From Pseudomonas putida (lineage in GTDB: Bacteria; Pseudomonadota; Gammaproteobacteria; Pseudomonadales; Pseudomonadaceae), in contig NZ_CP018846.1 of the NCBI RefSeq assembly GCF_002025705.1, positions 2,843,501 through 2,907,500 on the forward strand: 64,000 nucleotides of DNA, written 5' to 3'. Shown piece after piece: positions 18,452 to 27,058 of this stretch. The notes under the pieces were generated by a model, which searched no databases, had not been told where the DNA came from, and was given only the letters and a program-made list of their open reading frames with translations. Positions within the stretch are counted from its first letter, which is position 1; the number at the start of each line of letters is the position of its first letter. A program made the translations under genes and the position numbers.

Positions 18452-19195
18452 ATGAAACTCTGTGCCGTACAACTGGCGTCGCGCAAAGGCGACCTGGCGG
18501 GCAACCTGGCCCGCCATCTGCGCTGCATCGAACAAGCCGCGGCACTGGGCGCCGAGCTTGTGGTGTTTCCGGAATTGTCGTTGACCGGCTACGAACCGAC
18601 CCTGGCGCGGCAGGTGGCGCTGCCGCTGACTTCTGCCCGGCTGCAGCCGTTGCAGGCGCTTTGTGACCAGCTCTCGATCAGCGTTGCCGTGGGGCTGCCA
18701 CTGCCGACCGCCGAGGGCATTCGCATCGGCATGCCCATCCTGCGCCCGGGGCTGCCACCCCTGGCGTACGCCAAGCAGCGCCTGCACGATGACGAGCGGC
18801 CGTTCTTCACCCCTGGTGATCAAGCCCTGGTGTTCGAAGCCGGGCAGCTGCAGGTCGCCCCGGCCATCTGCTATGAGTCGATGTTCATCGAACATGCCGC
18901 GCAGGCCCATGCGCTGGGTGCCGAACTGTACCTGGTCAGCGTGGCCAAAACCGCCAAAGGCATCCGCGAAGGCAACGAGCATTACCCGGAAGTGGCACGC
19001 ACCCTGGGCATTCCGGTGTTGCTGGCCAACTGCGTCGGGCCGGCCGACACCTTCATCGGTGCTGGCGGCTCTGCGGCCTGGGACAGCCAAGGCAACCTGC
19101 TGGCGGCGCTGGATGACAAGGCTGAAGGCCTCATCCTGCTGGATACCGCCAGCAACCTCGCGCTTGGCGTGCCGCTGGAGGGTTGTGCTGTATGA
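18452..19195 (+). CDS. Carbon-nitrogen hydrolase (nitrilase superfamily)
   Basis: Predicted amidase/nitrilase-fold enzyme (247 aa) with the Glu-Lys-Cys triad: Glu41 in FPELS, Lys108 in YAKQRL, Cys140 in AICYES. It hydrolyses a C-N bond of an unidentified amide, probably in the cytoplasm as no signal peptide is seen. The ATG at 18452 follows AAGGAA. Its stop overlaps the start of a small membrane-protein gene (ATGA), so the two are likely co-translated. Confidence 0.9.
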   Translation: MKLCAVQLASRKGDLAGNLARHLRCIEQAAALGAELVVFPELSLTGYEPTLARQVALPLTSARLQPLQALCDQLSISVAVGLPLPTAEGIRIGMPILRPGLPPLAYAKQRLHDDERPFFTPGDQALVFEAGQLQVAPAICYESMFIEHAAQAHALGAELYLVSVAKTAKGIREGNEHYPEVARTLGIPVLLANCVGPADTFIGAGGSAAWDSQGNLLAALDDKAEGLILLDTASNLALGVPLEGCAV

Positions 19196-19434
19196 AGTAC
19201 GTGCTTTCAGTGCTGGCCAGTTTTTCCCTGACCTACTACATGACCGGCCTGTTGATCAGGAGCCAGCTGGCAGCGATTGCCAGGGGCTTGCGACACCGGC
19301 CTGATGCACCAACGCCAGGGGAGTACCTGCGTGAAGTGCGGCCACATGCCCGCCGTGCGCGTCGCCAGTACACACTGCTGGCGGGCTCGGTGATGACGCT
19401 GCTTGTTTGCCTGCTGGTGAGCTGCTTCAGTTAA
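19192..19434 (+). CDS. Small membrane protein, unknown function
   Basis: Protein of 80 aa with an N-terminal hydrophobic segment (about residues 4-22) and a second near the C terminus (about 62-79). Between them is an Arg-rich loop (RRARRQY). Family not recognised. The start overlaps the hydrolase stop by four bases (ATGA), which supports real translation and suggests a link to the hydrolase. Confidence 0.7.
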   Translation: MKYVLSVLASFSLTYYMTGLLIRSQLAAIARGLRHRPDAPTPGEYLREVRPHARRARRQYTLLAGSVMTLLVCLLVSCFS

Positions 19435-19454
19435 TCCTGAAGGCAGGCGCGAAC

Positions 19455-19575
19455 TTTGTAGGAGCGGCCTTGTGTCGCGAAAGGGGCGCGAAGCGGCCCC
19501 AGGTTTTCAGCTTCGCACTAGAAATTGCAGGGGCCGCTTCGCAGCCCTATCGCGACACAAGGCCGCTCCTACAAA
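19455..19575. repeat. Inverted palindromic repeat (third REP-like family)
   Basis: Perfect 26-nt arms at 19455-19480 and 19550-19575 with core GTAGGAGCGGCCTTGTGTCG. The enclosed stretch holds a further imperfect pair (GAAGCGGCCCC and GGGGCCGCTTC). It separates two convergent genes and could work as a bidirectional transcript end. Confidence 0.9.
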
Positions 19576-19594
19576 AACAGCGCTGGCCTGAAAC

Positions 19595-20095
19595 TTACAG
19601 GTCCAGGGCCATGCTCTGCCGTCCTTCCAGCGCCAGCAGATACTGCTTGGCCGGCAAACCACCGGCAAACCCGGTCAGGTTCCCGGATGCACCGATCACC
19701 CGGTGACACGGGGCAATGATCGAGATCGGGTTGCGCCCGTTGGCCGCACCAACCGCGCGCACGGCACTGGGGTTGCCGATCTGCCGGGCGATATCGCTGT
19801 AGCTGCGGGTCTGGCCAAAGGGAATGGTCAGCAAGGCCGCCCACACCTGGCGCTGGAACTCGGTACCGGCGAAGTCCAGCGCCAGCTCGAAGCGCTGGCG
19901 CGTGCCGGCGAAGTACTCACCCAGCTGGCGGGCCGTTTCGCACAACATCGGGTGGCGGTCATCGCGGTGCAGTTCGCCAAGCCGCACGCGGTTCTCACGT
20001 TCCTCCTCCCACAGCACGGCGGCGAGGCACTCGCCGCGCGCCACCAGGGTCAGGGTGCCGACCGGAGACGACATGAAAGTAAAGGCGCTGGACAT
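19595..20095 (-). CDS. ogt: Methylated-DNA--protein-cysteine methyltransferase
   Basis: Suicide repair protein that takes the alkyl group from O6-alkylguanine onto its own Cys. The 166-aa protein has the short Ogt architecture: N-terminal ribonuclease-like domain, then FQRQVWAALLTIPFGQT, a helix-turn-helix with the Arg finger region AVRAVGAANGRNP, and acceptor Cys130 in IIAPCHRV. No Ada N-terminal domain is present. Confidence 0.95.
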   Translation of the reverse strand: MSSAFTFMSSPVGTLTLVARGECLAAVLWEEERENRVRLGELHRDDRHPMLCETARQLGEYFAGTRQRFELALDFAGTEFQRQVWAALLTIPFGQTRSYSDIARQIGNPSAVRAVGAANGRNPISIIAPCHRVIGASGNLTGFAGGLPAKQYLLALEGRQSMALDL

Positions 20096-20173
20096 CTGAG
20101 TTCCTTACGGCAAACCAGTTTCAGCGCACTTTAACGTTGCCCGCCCCCCGCTGCACTCGCTTTCTTGCGCAGG

Positions 20174-21820
20174 TTATTCGGTAAGCAAGGCCTGCCGGAT
20201 CAGCTTCTTGTCGACCTTGCCCACGCTGGTTTTCGGGATTTGCTCAACACAGCGTATCTGCCGTGGAATCGCCCACTTGTTCAGCTGGCCGCTGTTGACG
20301 AAGGGCTGCAGGTGCGCAGCCAGTGCCGCCGCGTCCAGTTGCCGGCCGTCGCTGCACACCAGCAATGCCAGCGGTTGCTCGCCCCACTGCGGGTCGGGCA
20401 CGCCGATCACGGCCACCGCCTCGACGGCCGGGTGCTGGCTTATCAGGCTTTCCAGTTCGACCGAGCTGATCCACTCGCCACCGGTCTTGATCACATCCTT
20501 GATCCGGTCGCGGATGCGCACCACGCCGCCCGCGTCGATGCAGGCCAGGTCGCCGGTGTGCAGCCAGCCGTCACGCCATAGCGCAGCGCCTTGCTCTGGC
20601 TCGTTGAGGTAGCCCTGGGTCAACCATGGCGCACGCACCACCACTTCACCCAGACGTTCGCCATCGTGAGGCACGTCCAGGCCTGCGTCATCGACAATAC
20701 GTAGGTCAACCAGCACGATCGGCACCCCGGCGTTGATGCGCAGCGGCACCTGCTCGGTCACGGGCAATGCCAGGTCCTGCGCGCCCAGGCGGGTGACGCT
20801 TAGCAGCGGGCAGCTTTCCGACATGCCATAGCCACAGTGCACTCGAATGCCGCGGTGGCTGGCCCGTTGTGCCAGCCCTACGGTCAGCGCGCTGCCGCCA
20901 AGCAGCATCTTCCAGCCGACCAGGTCGGTACGCCGGCCCTCGTCGCTGTCGAGCATCATCTGCAGCACGGTCGGCACGCAGTGCGAGAAGGTAACGCCCT
21001 CTTCCCGATACAGCCGCACCAGGCGATTGGGCTCGTAGCGCCCCGGGTAGACCTGCTTGATGCCCAGCGCCGTGGCCACATAGGGCACACCCCAGGCATG
21101 CACATGGAACATCGGCGTGATCGGCATGTACACATCGCCTTCACGCAACAGTGGCTCGGCACCGCAGGCAGCCAGGGTGGCCTGCTCGGCCAGGGTGTGC
21201 AGCACCAGCTGGCGATGGCTGAAGTACACGCCCTTCGGGTGGCCGGTGGTACCGGTGGTGTAGAACAGTGTCGCCAGGGAATGCTCGTCGAAATCAGGGA
21301 AGTCGAAGCTGGCGCCAGCCGCGCCCAGCAACGCCTCATACTCGCCCAGCGTGGGCAGTGTCGGCTGATCACAGGCACCATCGCTGAGGCGGATGAAGCC
21401 TTGCACGGTTGGCAGCTCATCGCGCAGTTGCGCCATCAGCGGCAGGAAATCGTCATGCACCAGTACCAGCCGGTCTTCGGCATGGTTCATGGTGTAGCGG
21501 ACCTGCTCGGCGGACAGCCGCACGTTCACCGTGTGCAACACCGCCCCGAGCATCGGTACGGCAAAGAAGCACTCCAGGGCGCGGTGGCTGTCCCAGTCGA
21601 GCAAGGCGACGGTATCGCCTGGCTTGACCCCGGCCTCGGTGAGCACATTGGCCAGGCGCTGGATGCGCTCGATCAGCGTCGTGTAGCTGTAGCGCAGCTT
21701 GTCGGCGTAGACGATTTCCTGGTTCGGCCGGTAGCGCACGCCAGACAGCAGCAGGCGCTTGATCAGCAGTGGGTAGCCATAGGCCTGCTCGGCGGCCGGC
21801 ATGATACGGGTGGTGGTCAT
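20174..21820 (-). CDS. Fatty-acyl-CoA synthetase (AMP-forming)
   Basis: Activates a carboxylic acid to its CoA thioester in the cytoplasm. The 548-aa adenylate-forming enzyme has FYTTGTTGHPKGV as AMP-binding signature, YGMSESCPLLS in the middle, the hinge motif near GDLACIDAGGVVRIRDRIKDVIKTGGEWIS, and the C-terminal catalytic Lys in PKTSVGKVDKK. That is the medium/long-chain acyl-CoA ligase pattern. ATG 21820 has GAAGGA 8 nt upstream and starts 11 bp after the acyl-CoA dehydrogenase stop. It is the last gene of a seven-gene operon starting at 31067. Its substrate is presumably what the upstream transporter and hydrolase deliver. Confidence 0.92.
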   Translation of the reverse strand: MTTTRIMPAAEQAYGYPLLIKRLLLSGVRYRPNQEIVYADKLRYSYTTLIERIQRLANVLTEAGVKPGDTVALLDWDSHRALECFFAVPMLGAVLHTVNVRLSAEQVRYTMNHAEDRLVLVHDDFLPLMAQLRDELPTVQGFIRLSDGACDQPTLPTLGEYEALLGAAGASFDFPDFDEHSLATLFYTTGTTGHPKGVYFSHRQLVLHTLAEQATLAACGAEPLLREGDVYMPITPMFHVHAWGVPYVATALGIKQVYPGRYEPNRLVRLYREEGVTFSHCVPTVLQMMLDSDEGRRTDLVGWKMLLGGSALTVGLAQRASHRGIRVHCGYGMSESCPLLSVTRLGAQDLALPVTEQVPLRINAGVPIVLVDLRIVDDAGLDVPHDGERLGEVVVRAPWLTQGYLNEPEQGAALWRDGWLHTGDLACIDAGGVVRIRDRIKDVIKTGGEWISSVELESLISQHPAVEAVAVIGVPDPQWGEQPLALLVCSDGRQLDAAALAAHLQPFVNSGQLNKWAIPRQIRCVEQIPKTSVGKVDKKLIRQALLTE

Positions 21821-21831
21821 CGTGGCATCCT

Positions 21832-23601
21832 TCACAGCAGGTCGGCATCAAGCAGGTACAGGCTGTGGCTACCCGCCTTGACGCTGGCACTCAGCGAGTG
21901 GATGCGCGGTAGCAGGCGCGCGAAGTAGAACCGCGCGGTGCCCAGCTTGCTCTGGTGGAACGGCTCGGGCTGCTCCGTGTTCATGGCGGCTTCGGCCATG
22001 CGTGCCCACAGGTAGGCATAAAGCGTGTAACCAAACACCTGCAGGTATTCCACTGAAGCGGCACCTATCTCCCGCGGGTCGCCCTGGCCACGGTCGAGGA
22101 CCCAGGCAGTGAGCTCGTCCAGGTTGTGCATGGCCGCCAGCAGCGGCGTGCCGAATTCGCTCGGCAAGGTCTCGGCGTACGCGCAGATCTCGGCCGACAG
22201 CGTACGGTACGCCTGGCCGCCATCGCCCAGCAGCTTGCGCCCTACCAGGTCAAGGGCCTGGATGCCGTTGGCGCCTTCGTAGATCTGAGTGATGCGGCAG
22301 TCGCGAATCAGCTGTTCCTGGCCCCATTCGCGGATGTAGCCATGGCCACCGAATACCTGCTGGCCATGCACGGTGGTTTCCAGGCCCATGTCGGTGAGGA
22401 AGGCCTTGGCCACCGGCGTCAGCAAGGCTACCTTGGCCTCGGCCAGGCGGCGGGCGCCGGCGTCTTCGCTGTACTTGGCCAGGTCCAGTTGCAACGCCAC
22501 GTAGGTGGAGAATGCCCGCCCGCCTTCGTTCAACGCCTTCATGGTCAACAGCATGCGCCGCACATCCGGGTGAACGACGATCGGGTCGGCCGCCTGCCCG
22601 GGTGCCTGGGCACCGGTCGGGGCACGCCCCTGTTGGCGGTCACGGGCATAGGCGATGGCGTTCTGGTAGGAGCGCTCGCCCAGGGCCAGGCCCTGGATAC
22701 CGACGCCCAGGCGCTCGTAGTTCATCATGGTGAACATGGCGTTGAGGCCCTTGTTCGGCTCGCCGACCAGGTAGCCGATGGCGCCGTCGAAGTTCATCAC
22801 GCAGGTGGCCGAGGCCTTGATGCCCATCTTGTGCTCGATGGAGCCACAGCTGACGGCATTGGTCTCGCCCAGCATACCCTCGTCGTCGACCAGCACCTTC
22901 GGCACCAGGAACAACGAAATGCCTTTGGCCCCTGCAGGTGCGTCGGGCAAGCGCGCCAGCACCAGGTGGATGATGTTCTCGCTCAGGTCCTGTTCACCAC
23001 CGGTAATGAAGATCTTCGTGCCGCTGACCCGGTAGCGGCCATCGGCTGCTGGTTCCGCGCGGGTGCGCAGCAGGCCGAGGTCGGTACCGCAGTGTGGCTC
23101 GGTCAGGCACATCGAGCCGGTCCAGCGCCCCTCATACATTGGCGGCAGGTAACGGGCCTTGAGCGGTTCGCTGGCATGGTTGAGCAGTGACAGGCAGGCG
23201 CCTGCAGTGAGCATCGGGTACAGGCCGAACGACAGGTTGGCGGCATTAAGCATTTCTTCGAGCTGGGCGCCAATGACCTTCGGCATGCCCATGCCGCCGT
23301 ATTCCGGTGCGCCTGCAACACCCACCCAGCCATCTTCGGCGAACGCCCGATAGGCGCTGGCAAAACCTTCAGGGGTCATCACGCGGCCGTTTTCCCAGCG
23401 GCAACCCTGTTCGTCGCCACTGCGGTTGAGCGGCGCCACCACGTCGGCAATCAGCTTGCCGGCCTGCTCGAGCACAGCCCGGGCAGTGTCGGCGTCGACC
23501 TGCTCAACCAGCGCCGGGGTCTGCGCCCACCAGGCCGGGATATCGAACACTTCGTTGAACAGGAAATCCATGTCGCGCAGTGGCGGAAGGTAATCAGACA
23601 T
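21832..23601 (-). CDS. Acyl-CoA dehydrogenase with C-terminal extension
   Basis: FAD-dependent enzyme introducing the alpha-beta double bond of acyl-CoA, probably in beta-oxidation. The 589-aa length is that of the larger subfamily with an extra C-terminal domain. Visible blocks: WTGSMCLTEPHCGTDLG (FAD/substrate site), KIFITGGEQDL, and the catalytic-base region IYEGANGIQALDLVGRK. The N terminus MSDYLPPLRDMDFLFNEV is typical. The ATG at 23601 lies inside the end of the MMPL gene (8-bp overlap), indicating co-translation in one operon. Confidence 0.93.
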   Translation of the reverse strand: MSDYLPPLRDMDFLFNEVFDIPAWWAQTPALVEQVDADTARAVLEQAGKLIADVVAPLNRSGDEQGCRWENGRVMTPEGFASAYRAFAEDGWVGVAGAPEYGGMGMPKVIGAQLEEMLNAANLSFGLYPMLTAGACLSLLNHASEPLKARYLPPMYEGRWTGSMCLTEPHCGTDLGLLRTRAEPAADGRYRVSGTKIFITGGEQDLSENIIHLVLARLPDAPAGAKGISLFLVPKVLVDDEGMLGETNAVSCGSIEHKMGIKASATCVMNFDGAIGYLVGEPNKGLNAMFTMMNYERLGVGIQGLALGERSYQNAIAYARDRQQGRAPTGAQAPGQAADPIVVHPDVRRMLLTMKALNEGGRAFSTYVALQLDLAKYSEDAGARRLAEAKVALLTPVAKAFLTDMGLETTVHGQQVFGGHGYIREWGQEQLIRDCRITQIYEGANGIQALDLVGRKLLGDGGQAYRTLSAEICAYAETLPSEFGTPLLAAMHNLDELTAWVLDRGQGDPREIGAASVEYLQVFGYTLYAYLWARMAEAAMNTEQPEPFHQSKLGTARFYFARLLPRIHSLSASVKAGSHSLYLLDADLL

Positions 23602-26059
23602 GAGGCGAACACTCGGTTGCTTGGGTTGACGAACGTGACGCGGCAGGCGCCCGGCTGGCCGCCGGGGCGCCATGGCCACGCAAGAGGAAGTGCGACAGCG
23701 CCGGGATCAACACCAGCGCGCCGAGCATGTTCCAGAGGAACATGAAGGTCAGCAGCAGGCCCATGTCGGCCTGGAACTTGATCGGCGACCAGGCCCAACC
23801 GACCACGCCGGCTGCCAGGGTGATACCCACCAGGCCAACGACCCGGCCGGTGAAGGCCACGGCCTTCTGATAAGCCAGCGCCAGCGGCAGGCCGGCCCGC
23901 TGGTGATGCAGCTGCACGCTGAGCAGGTACAACGCGTAGTCGACGCCAATCCCCACGCCCAGGGCGATCACCGGCAAGGTAGCGACCTTGACGCCGATGC
24001 CCAGGGCCACCATCAGCGCTTCGCACAGCAGCGAGGTGAGCATCAGCGGCAGGATCGCCACCAGGGTGGCGCGCCAGCTGCGGAAGGTGAACAGGCAGAA
24101 CACGGTGACGGCCAGGTACACCAGCAACAGCATGCGGTGGTTGGCCTCGCGCACGACGATGTTGGTGGCGGCCTCGATCCCGGCGCTGCCGGCTGCCAGC
24201 AGGAACTGGCGGTCCTCGCCGCTGTTGGCCTGGGCGAAACGCTCGGCGGTGGCGGCAACTTGTGCCAGGGTGTCGGCGCGGTGGTCCTTGAGGTAGGCGA
24301 TCACCGGCATCAGCGAGCAGTCGTTGTTGAACAACTCCGGGGTGTTGACCGAAGCCTGCTGGGCCGCGTAGTTGAGCACGTCCTGGTTGCGCTGCAGGCT
24401 GTTCAGGCGCGGGTTGCCCTCGTAGGTGCCGGCGGTGATCTGGCGCACCGCATTGGCCAGCGACAGCGTGGTCTGTACCCCAGGCAACTGCTGCAGCTCC
24501 CAGGCCAGGCGGTCGGCCAGCACCAGCGTCTGGTAACGCAGGCAACCTTCCGGCGGCGTCTTGACCATTACCGCGAAGGTGTCGCTGCTGAGCGCGTAGT
24601 GGCTGGTGATGAAGCCGTTGTCGCGGTTGTAGCGCGAGTCGGCGCGCAGCTCCGGGGCACCGCTGTCGAGGTCACCGATCTTCAGCTGCAGGCTGCCCCA
24701 GACACCGATGCCCGCGAGCACCGCGGCCACCAGCAAGGCGCCCGTGGCCCACTTGCGCTCGGTGAAGCGGTCGAGCAGGTCCCACAGCCGGCCGAAGCCA
24801 CGGTGCTGCGCTGCGCGGGCATCGATGTACAGCGCGCGCTCGGCGGCCTTGCGGCCCACGCCGACATACGACAGCGCCACCGGCATCAGCAACAGCGAGG
24901 TGAAGATCAGTACCGCCACGCCAATGCTGGCGGTGATGGCCAGGTCCTGGATCACCGGGATGTCGATCAGCATCAGCACGGCAAAGCCCACCGCGTCCGC
25001 CAGCAGCGCGGTGACCCCGGCCACGAACAGGCGGCGGAAGGTGTAGCGCGCGGCAATCTGCCGGTGGGTGCCGCGGCCGATGTCCTGGAGGATGCCGTTC
25101 ATCTTCTGCGCGGCGTGGGACACGCCGATGGCGAAGATCAGGAACGGCACCAGGATCGAGTACGGGTCGATGGCATAGCCCAGCCAGGCGACGATGCCCA
25201 GCTGCCAGACCACCGCCGTCAGCGAACACAGCACCACCAGCAAGGTGCTGCGCACGCAGCGGGTGTACAGGTAGATGATCACCAGGCTGGTGACCACGGC
25301 CAGGGCAAAGAACGCCATCACCTGGATCAGCCCGTCAATCAGGTCACCCATCAGCTTGGCGAAGCCGATCACGTGGATCTGGTACTGGCCGCTGGCCTGG
25401 TACTGGCTGCGCAGGTGTTCGAGCTTTTGCGAGAAGGCGTGGTAGTCGATGCCTTTGCCGGTGGCCGAATCCTGGTCCAGCAGCGGCACGATCAGCATGC
25501 TCGACTTGAAATCCCGGGCCACCAGGCTGCCGACAATATTCGCCCGCTCGATGTTCTGCCGCAGCTGTTCGATGTCGGCGGCCGCCCCCTGGTAGCCGTC
25601 AGGCATCACCGGGCCGCCCTGGAAGCCTTCTTCGGTGACTTCGGTCCAGCGCACCGCCGGGCTCCACAGCGATTTCATCCACGCGCGGTCGACACCCTCA
25701 CTGAGGAACAGCTCGTCGTTGATCTGGCGCAGGGTCTGCAGGTAGTCAGGGTCGAAGATATCGCCGTGGGTGTTCTCCACCACCACCCGCACCGAGTTGC
25801 CCAGGCCGCGCAACGATGGGCGGTTCTCCAGGTAGTTCTGGATGTAGGGGTGGCTCTGCGGCAGCATCTTCTCGAAGCTGGGGCGCAGTTCCAGGCGGGT
25901 CAGTGCCATGTAGCCCAGCACCAGGGTGGTCAGCAGCATGCACAGCACGAAGGCCAGGCGGTGGTTGAACACCAGGCGTTCGAGGCGATTGCCCGAACGG
26001 GGGTCGAAGTCGGCGAGGTTATGGATCACCGGCAGTGGATCTTGGCGAATATCGGCCAT
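23594..26059 (-). CDS. MMPL/HpnN-type RND transporter
   Basis: Large inner-membrane protein (821 aa) with the RND/MMPL layout of two halves. Each has one helix, a big periplasmic domain, then a cluster of five helices (sterol-sensing-like). Hydrophobic blocks are visible near residues 40-60, 265-400, 440-460 and 650-800. MMPL proteins move lipids and other hydrophobic molecules. No OprM or membrane-fusion partner is nearby; instead DUF1302, DUF1329 and a YCF48-like protein are encoded just upstream. The ATG at 26059 overlaps the YCF48 stop by one base. The ORF is open 81 codons further upstream, but that part is in the other gene. Confidence 0.9.
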   Translation of the reverse strand: MADIRQDPLPVIHNLADFDPRSGNRLERLVFNHRLAFVLCMLLTTLVLGYMALTRLELRPSFEKMLPQSHPYIQNYLENRPSLRGLGNSVRVVVENTHGDIFDPDYLQTLRQINDELFLSEGVDRAWMKSLWSPAVRWTEVTEEGFQGGPVMPDGYQGAAADIEQLRQNIERANIVGSLVARDFKSSMLIVPLLDQDSATGKGIDYHAFSQKLEHLRSQYQASGQYQIHVIGFAKLMGDLIDGLIQVMAFFALAVVTSLVIIYLYTRCVRSTLLVVLCSLTAVVWQLGIVAWLGYAIDPYSILVPFLIFAIGVSHAAQKMNGILQDIGRGTHRQIAARYTFRRLFVAGVTALLADAVGFAVLMLIDIPVIQDLAITASIGVAVLIFTSLLLMPVALSYVGVGRKAAERALYIDARAAQHRGFGRLWDLLDRFTERKWATGALLVAAVLAGIGVWGSLQLKIGDLDSGAPELRADSRYNRDNGFITSHYALSSDTFAVMVKTPPEGCLRYQTLVLADRLAWELQQLPGVQTTLSLANAVRQITAGTYEGNPRLNSLQRNQDVLNYAAQQASVNTPELFNNDCSLMPVIAYLKDHRADTLAQVAATAERFAQANSGEDRQFLLAAGSAGIEAATNIVVREANHRMLLLVYLAVTVFCLFTFRSWRATLVAILPLMLTSLLCEALMVALGIGVKVATLPVIALGVGIGVDYALYLLSVQLHHQRAGLPLALAYQKAVAFTGRVVGLVGITLAAGVVGWAWSPIKFQADMGLLLTFMFLWNMLGALVLIPALSHFLLRGHGAPAASRAPAASRSSTQATECSPHV

Positions 26060-27036
26060 CAGGGTCTTCTCTCGTCGAAGGTGCGCACGCCCCGCTCGCC
26101 CACCAGTACCAGGCCGGTACCGGCGTCGTCGGCAAGCGCGGTCACCGGGCCGCGTATGGCTTGTGGCTGCAGGTTGAAGCTGGCGCCGCCGTCGCGGCTG
26201 AGCAGCAGGTCGCCGGCCTGGCTGGCCAGCCATACATTGCCGTCGGCGGTCAGGCTGGCTGCCGTCAGGCTGGTCTTCACGCCACTGCTGACCGGCTGCC
26301 ACTGCTGGCCGCCGTCCGTGCTGCGGTAGGCATTGCCACGCAAGCCGTAGATCACCAGCAGCCCGGGTTTGCCCACGGCACCGAACAAGGTGCCGGCATA
26401 GGGCGTCGGCACCTGGGTGAAACGCTCGCCAGCGGCATCCAGTTTGAGCAACAGGCCCTGCTCGCCGGTGATGTACAACGCGTCACCGACGGGCGCCAGG
26501 CTGGTCAGGTGCAAGCCTTGCGGGTTGTCGCTGTGGTCTTGCCACGGCAACCAGTGCTGGCCACCGTCCTCGGTGCGCAGCAACAGGTTGAACAGGCCCA
26601 CGGCATAGCCATGCTGGTCATCGCTGAACCACACATCGAGCAAGGTGCTGTCGGTGCCATCGGCCAGTGCCCGGCCATCGAGCTGCTTTTCCCAGTGCTG
26701 GCCGCCATCGTGGCTGTGCAGCACCACACCGTCGTTGCCCACTGCCCAGCCGTGCTGGGCAGTGGCGAAGCTGACGGCATTGAGGTCGGCGCTGACCGGC
26801 ACCTGGGCCTGCTGCCAGTGCGCGCCATGGTCGTCGGAGTACAGGATGTGGCCACGCGGGCCCACCGCCACCAGGCGCTCACCGGCCCGGGTCACATCAC
26901 GCAGCGCACTGGTTGTGGCCAGTGCACTAGGCATGGCTGGCAGGTCCAGCACATCGGTGAAGGGCGCCGCCTGGGCGGCGCCTTGCAGCGCAGCCCAGAA
27001 CAGCATCGCCACGCTGCATCGTTTGAAGACAGACAT
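26059..27036 (-). CDS. YCF48/BNR-repeat exported protein
   Basis: Predicted periplasmic beta-propeller (325 aa). After a signal peptide ending in GAAQA come repeated Asp-box-like units, such as YSDDHGAHWQ, HSHDGGQHWEK, RTEDGGQHWLP, RSTDGGQQWQP and LSRDGGASFN, about 40-45 residues apart. This is the pattern of the YCF48/HCF136 family. In bacteria such genes recur next to MMPL, DUF1302 and DUF1329 genes, suggesting a shared transenvelope complex. The start at 27036 is chosen for its AGAGG site and the signal peptide; an ATG at 27054 is possible. It begins 22 bp after the DUF1329 stop. Confidence 0.85.
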   Translation of the reverse strand: MSVFKRCSVAMLFWAALQGAAQAAPFTDVLDLPAMPSALATTSALRDVTRAGERLVAVGPRGHILYSDDHGAHWQQAQVPVSADLNAVSFATAQHGWAVGNDGVVLHSHDGGQHWEKQLDGRALADGTDSTLLDVWFSDDQHGYAVGLFNLLLRTEDGGQHWLPWQDHSDNPQGLHLTSLAPVGDALYITGEQGLLLKLDAAGERFTQVPTPYAGTLFGAVGKPGLLVIYGLRGNAYRSTDGGQQWQPVSSGVKTSLTAASLTADGNVWLASQAGDLLLSRDGGASFNLQPQAIRGPVTALADDAGTGLVLVGERGVRTFDERRP

Positions 27037-27058
27037 TGCGGACCTCTGCGCCATGCGC

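Noticed and set aside
23672..26329. Plus-strand ORF of 885 aa opposite the MMPL gene
   Set aside because: His/Gln/Asp-rich shadow of the antisense frame; no family motif; the MMPL protein on the other strand is clear.
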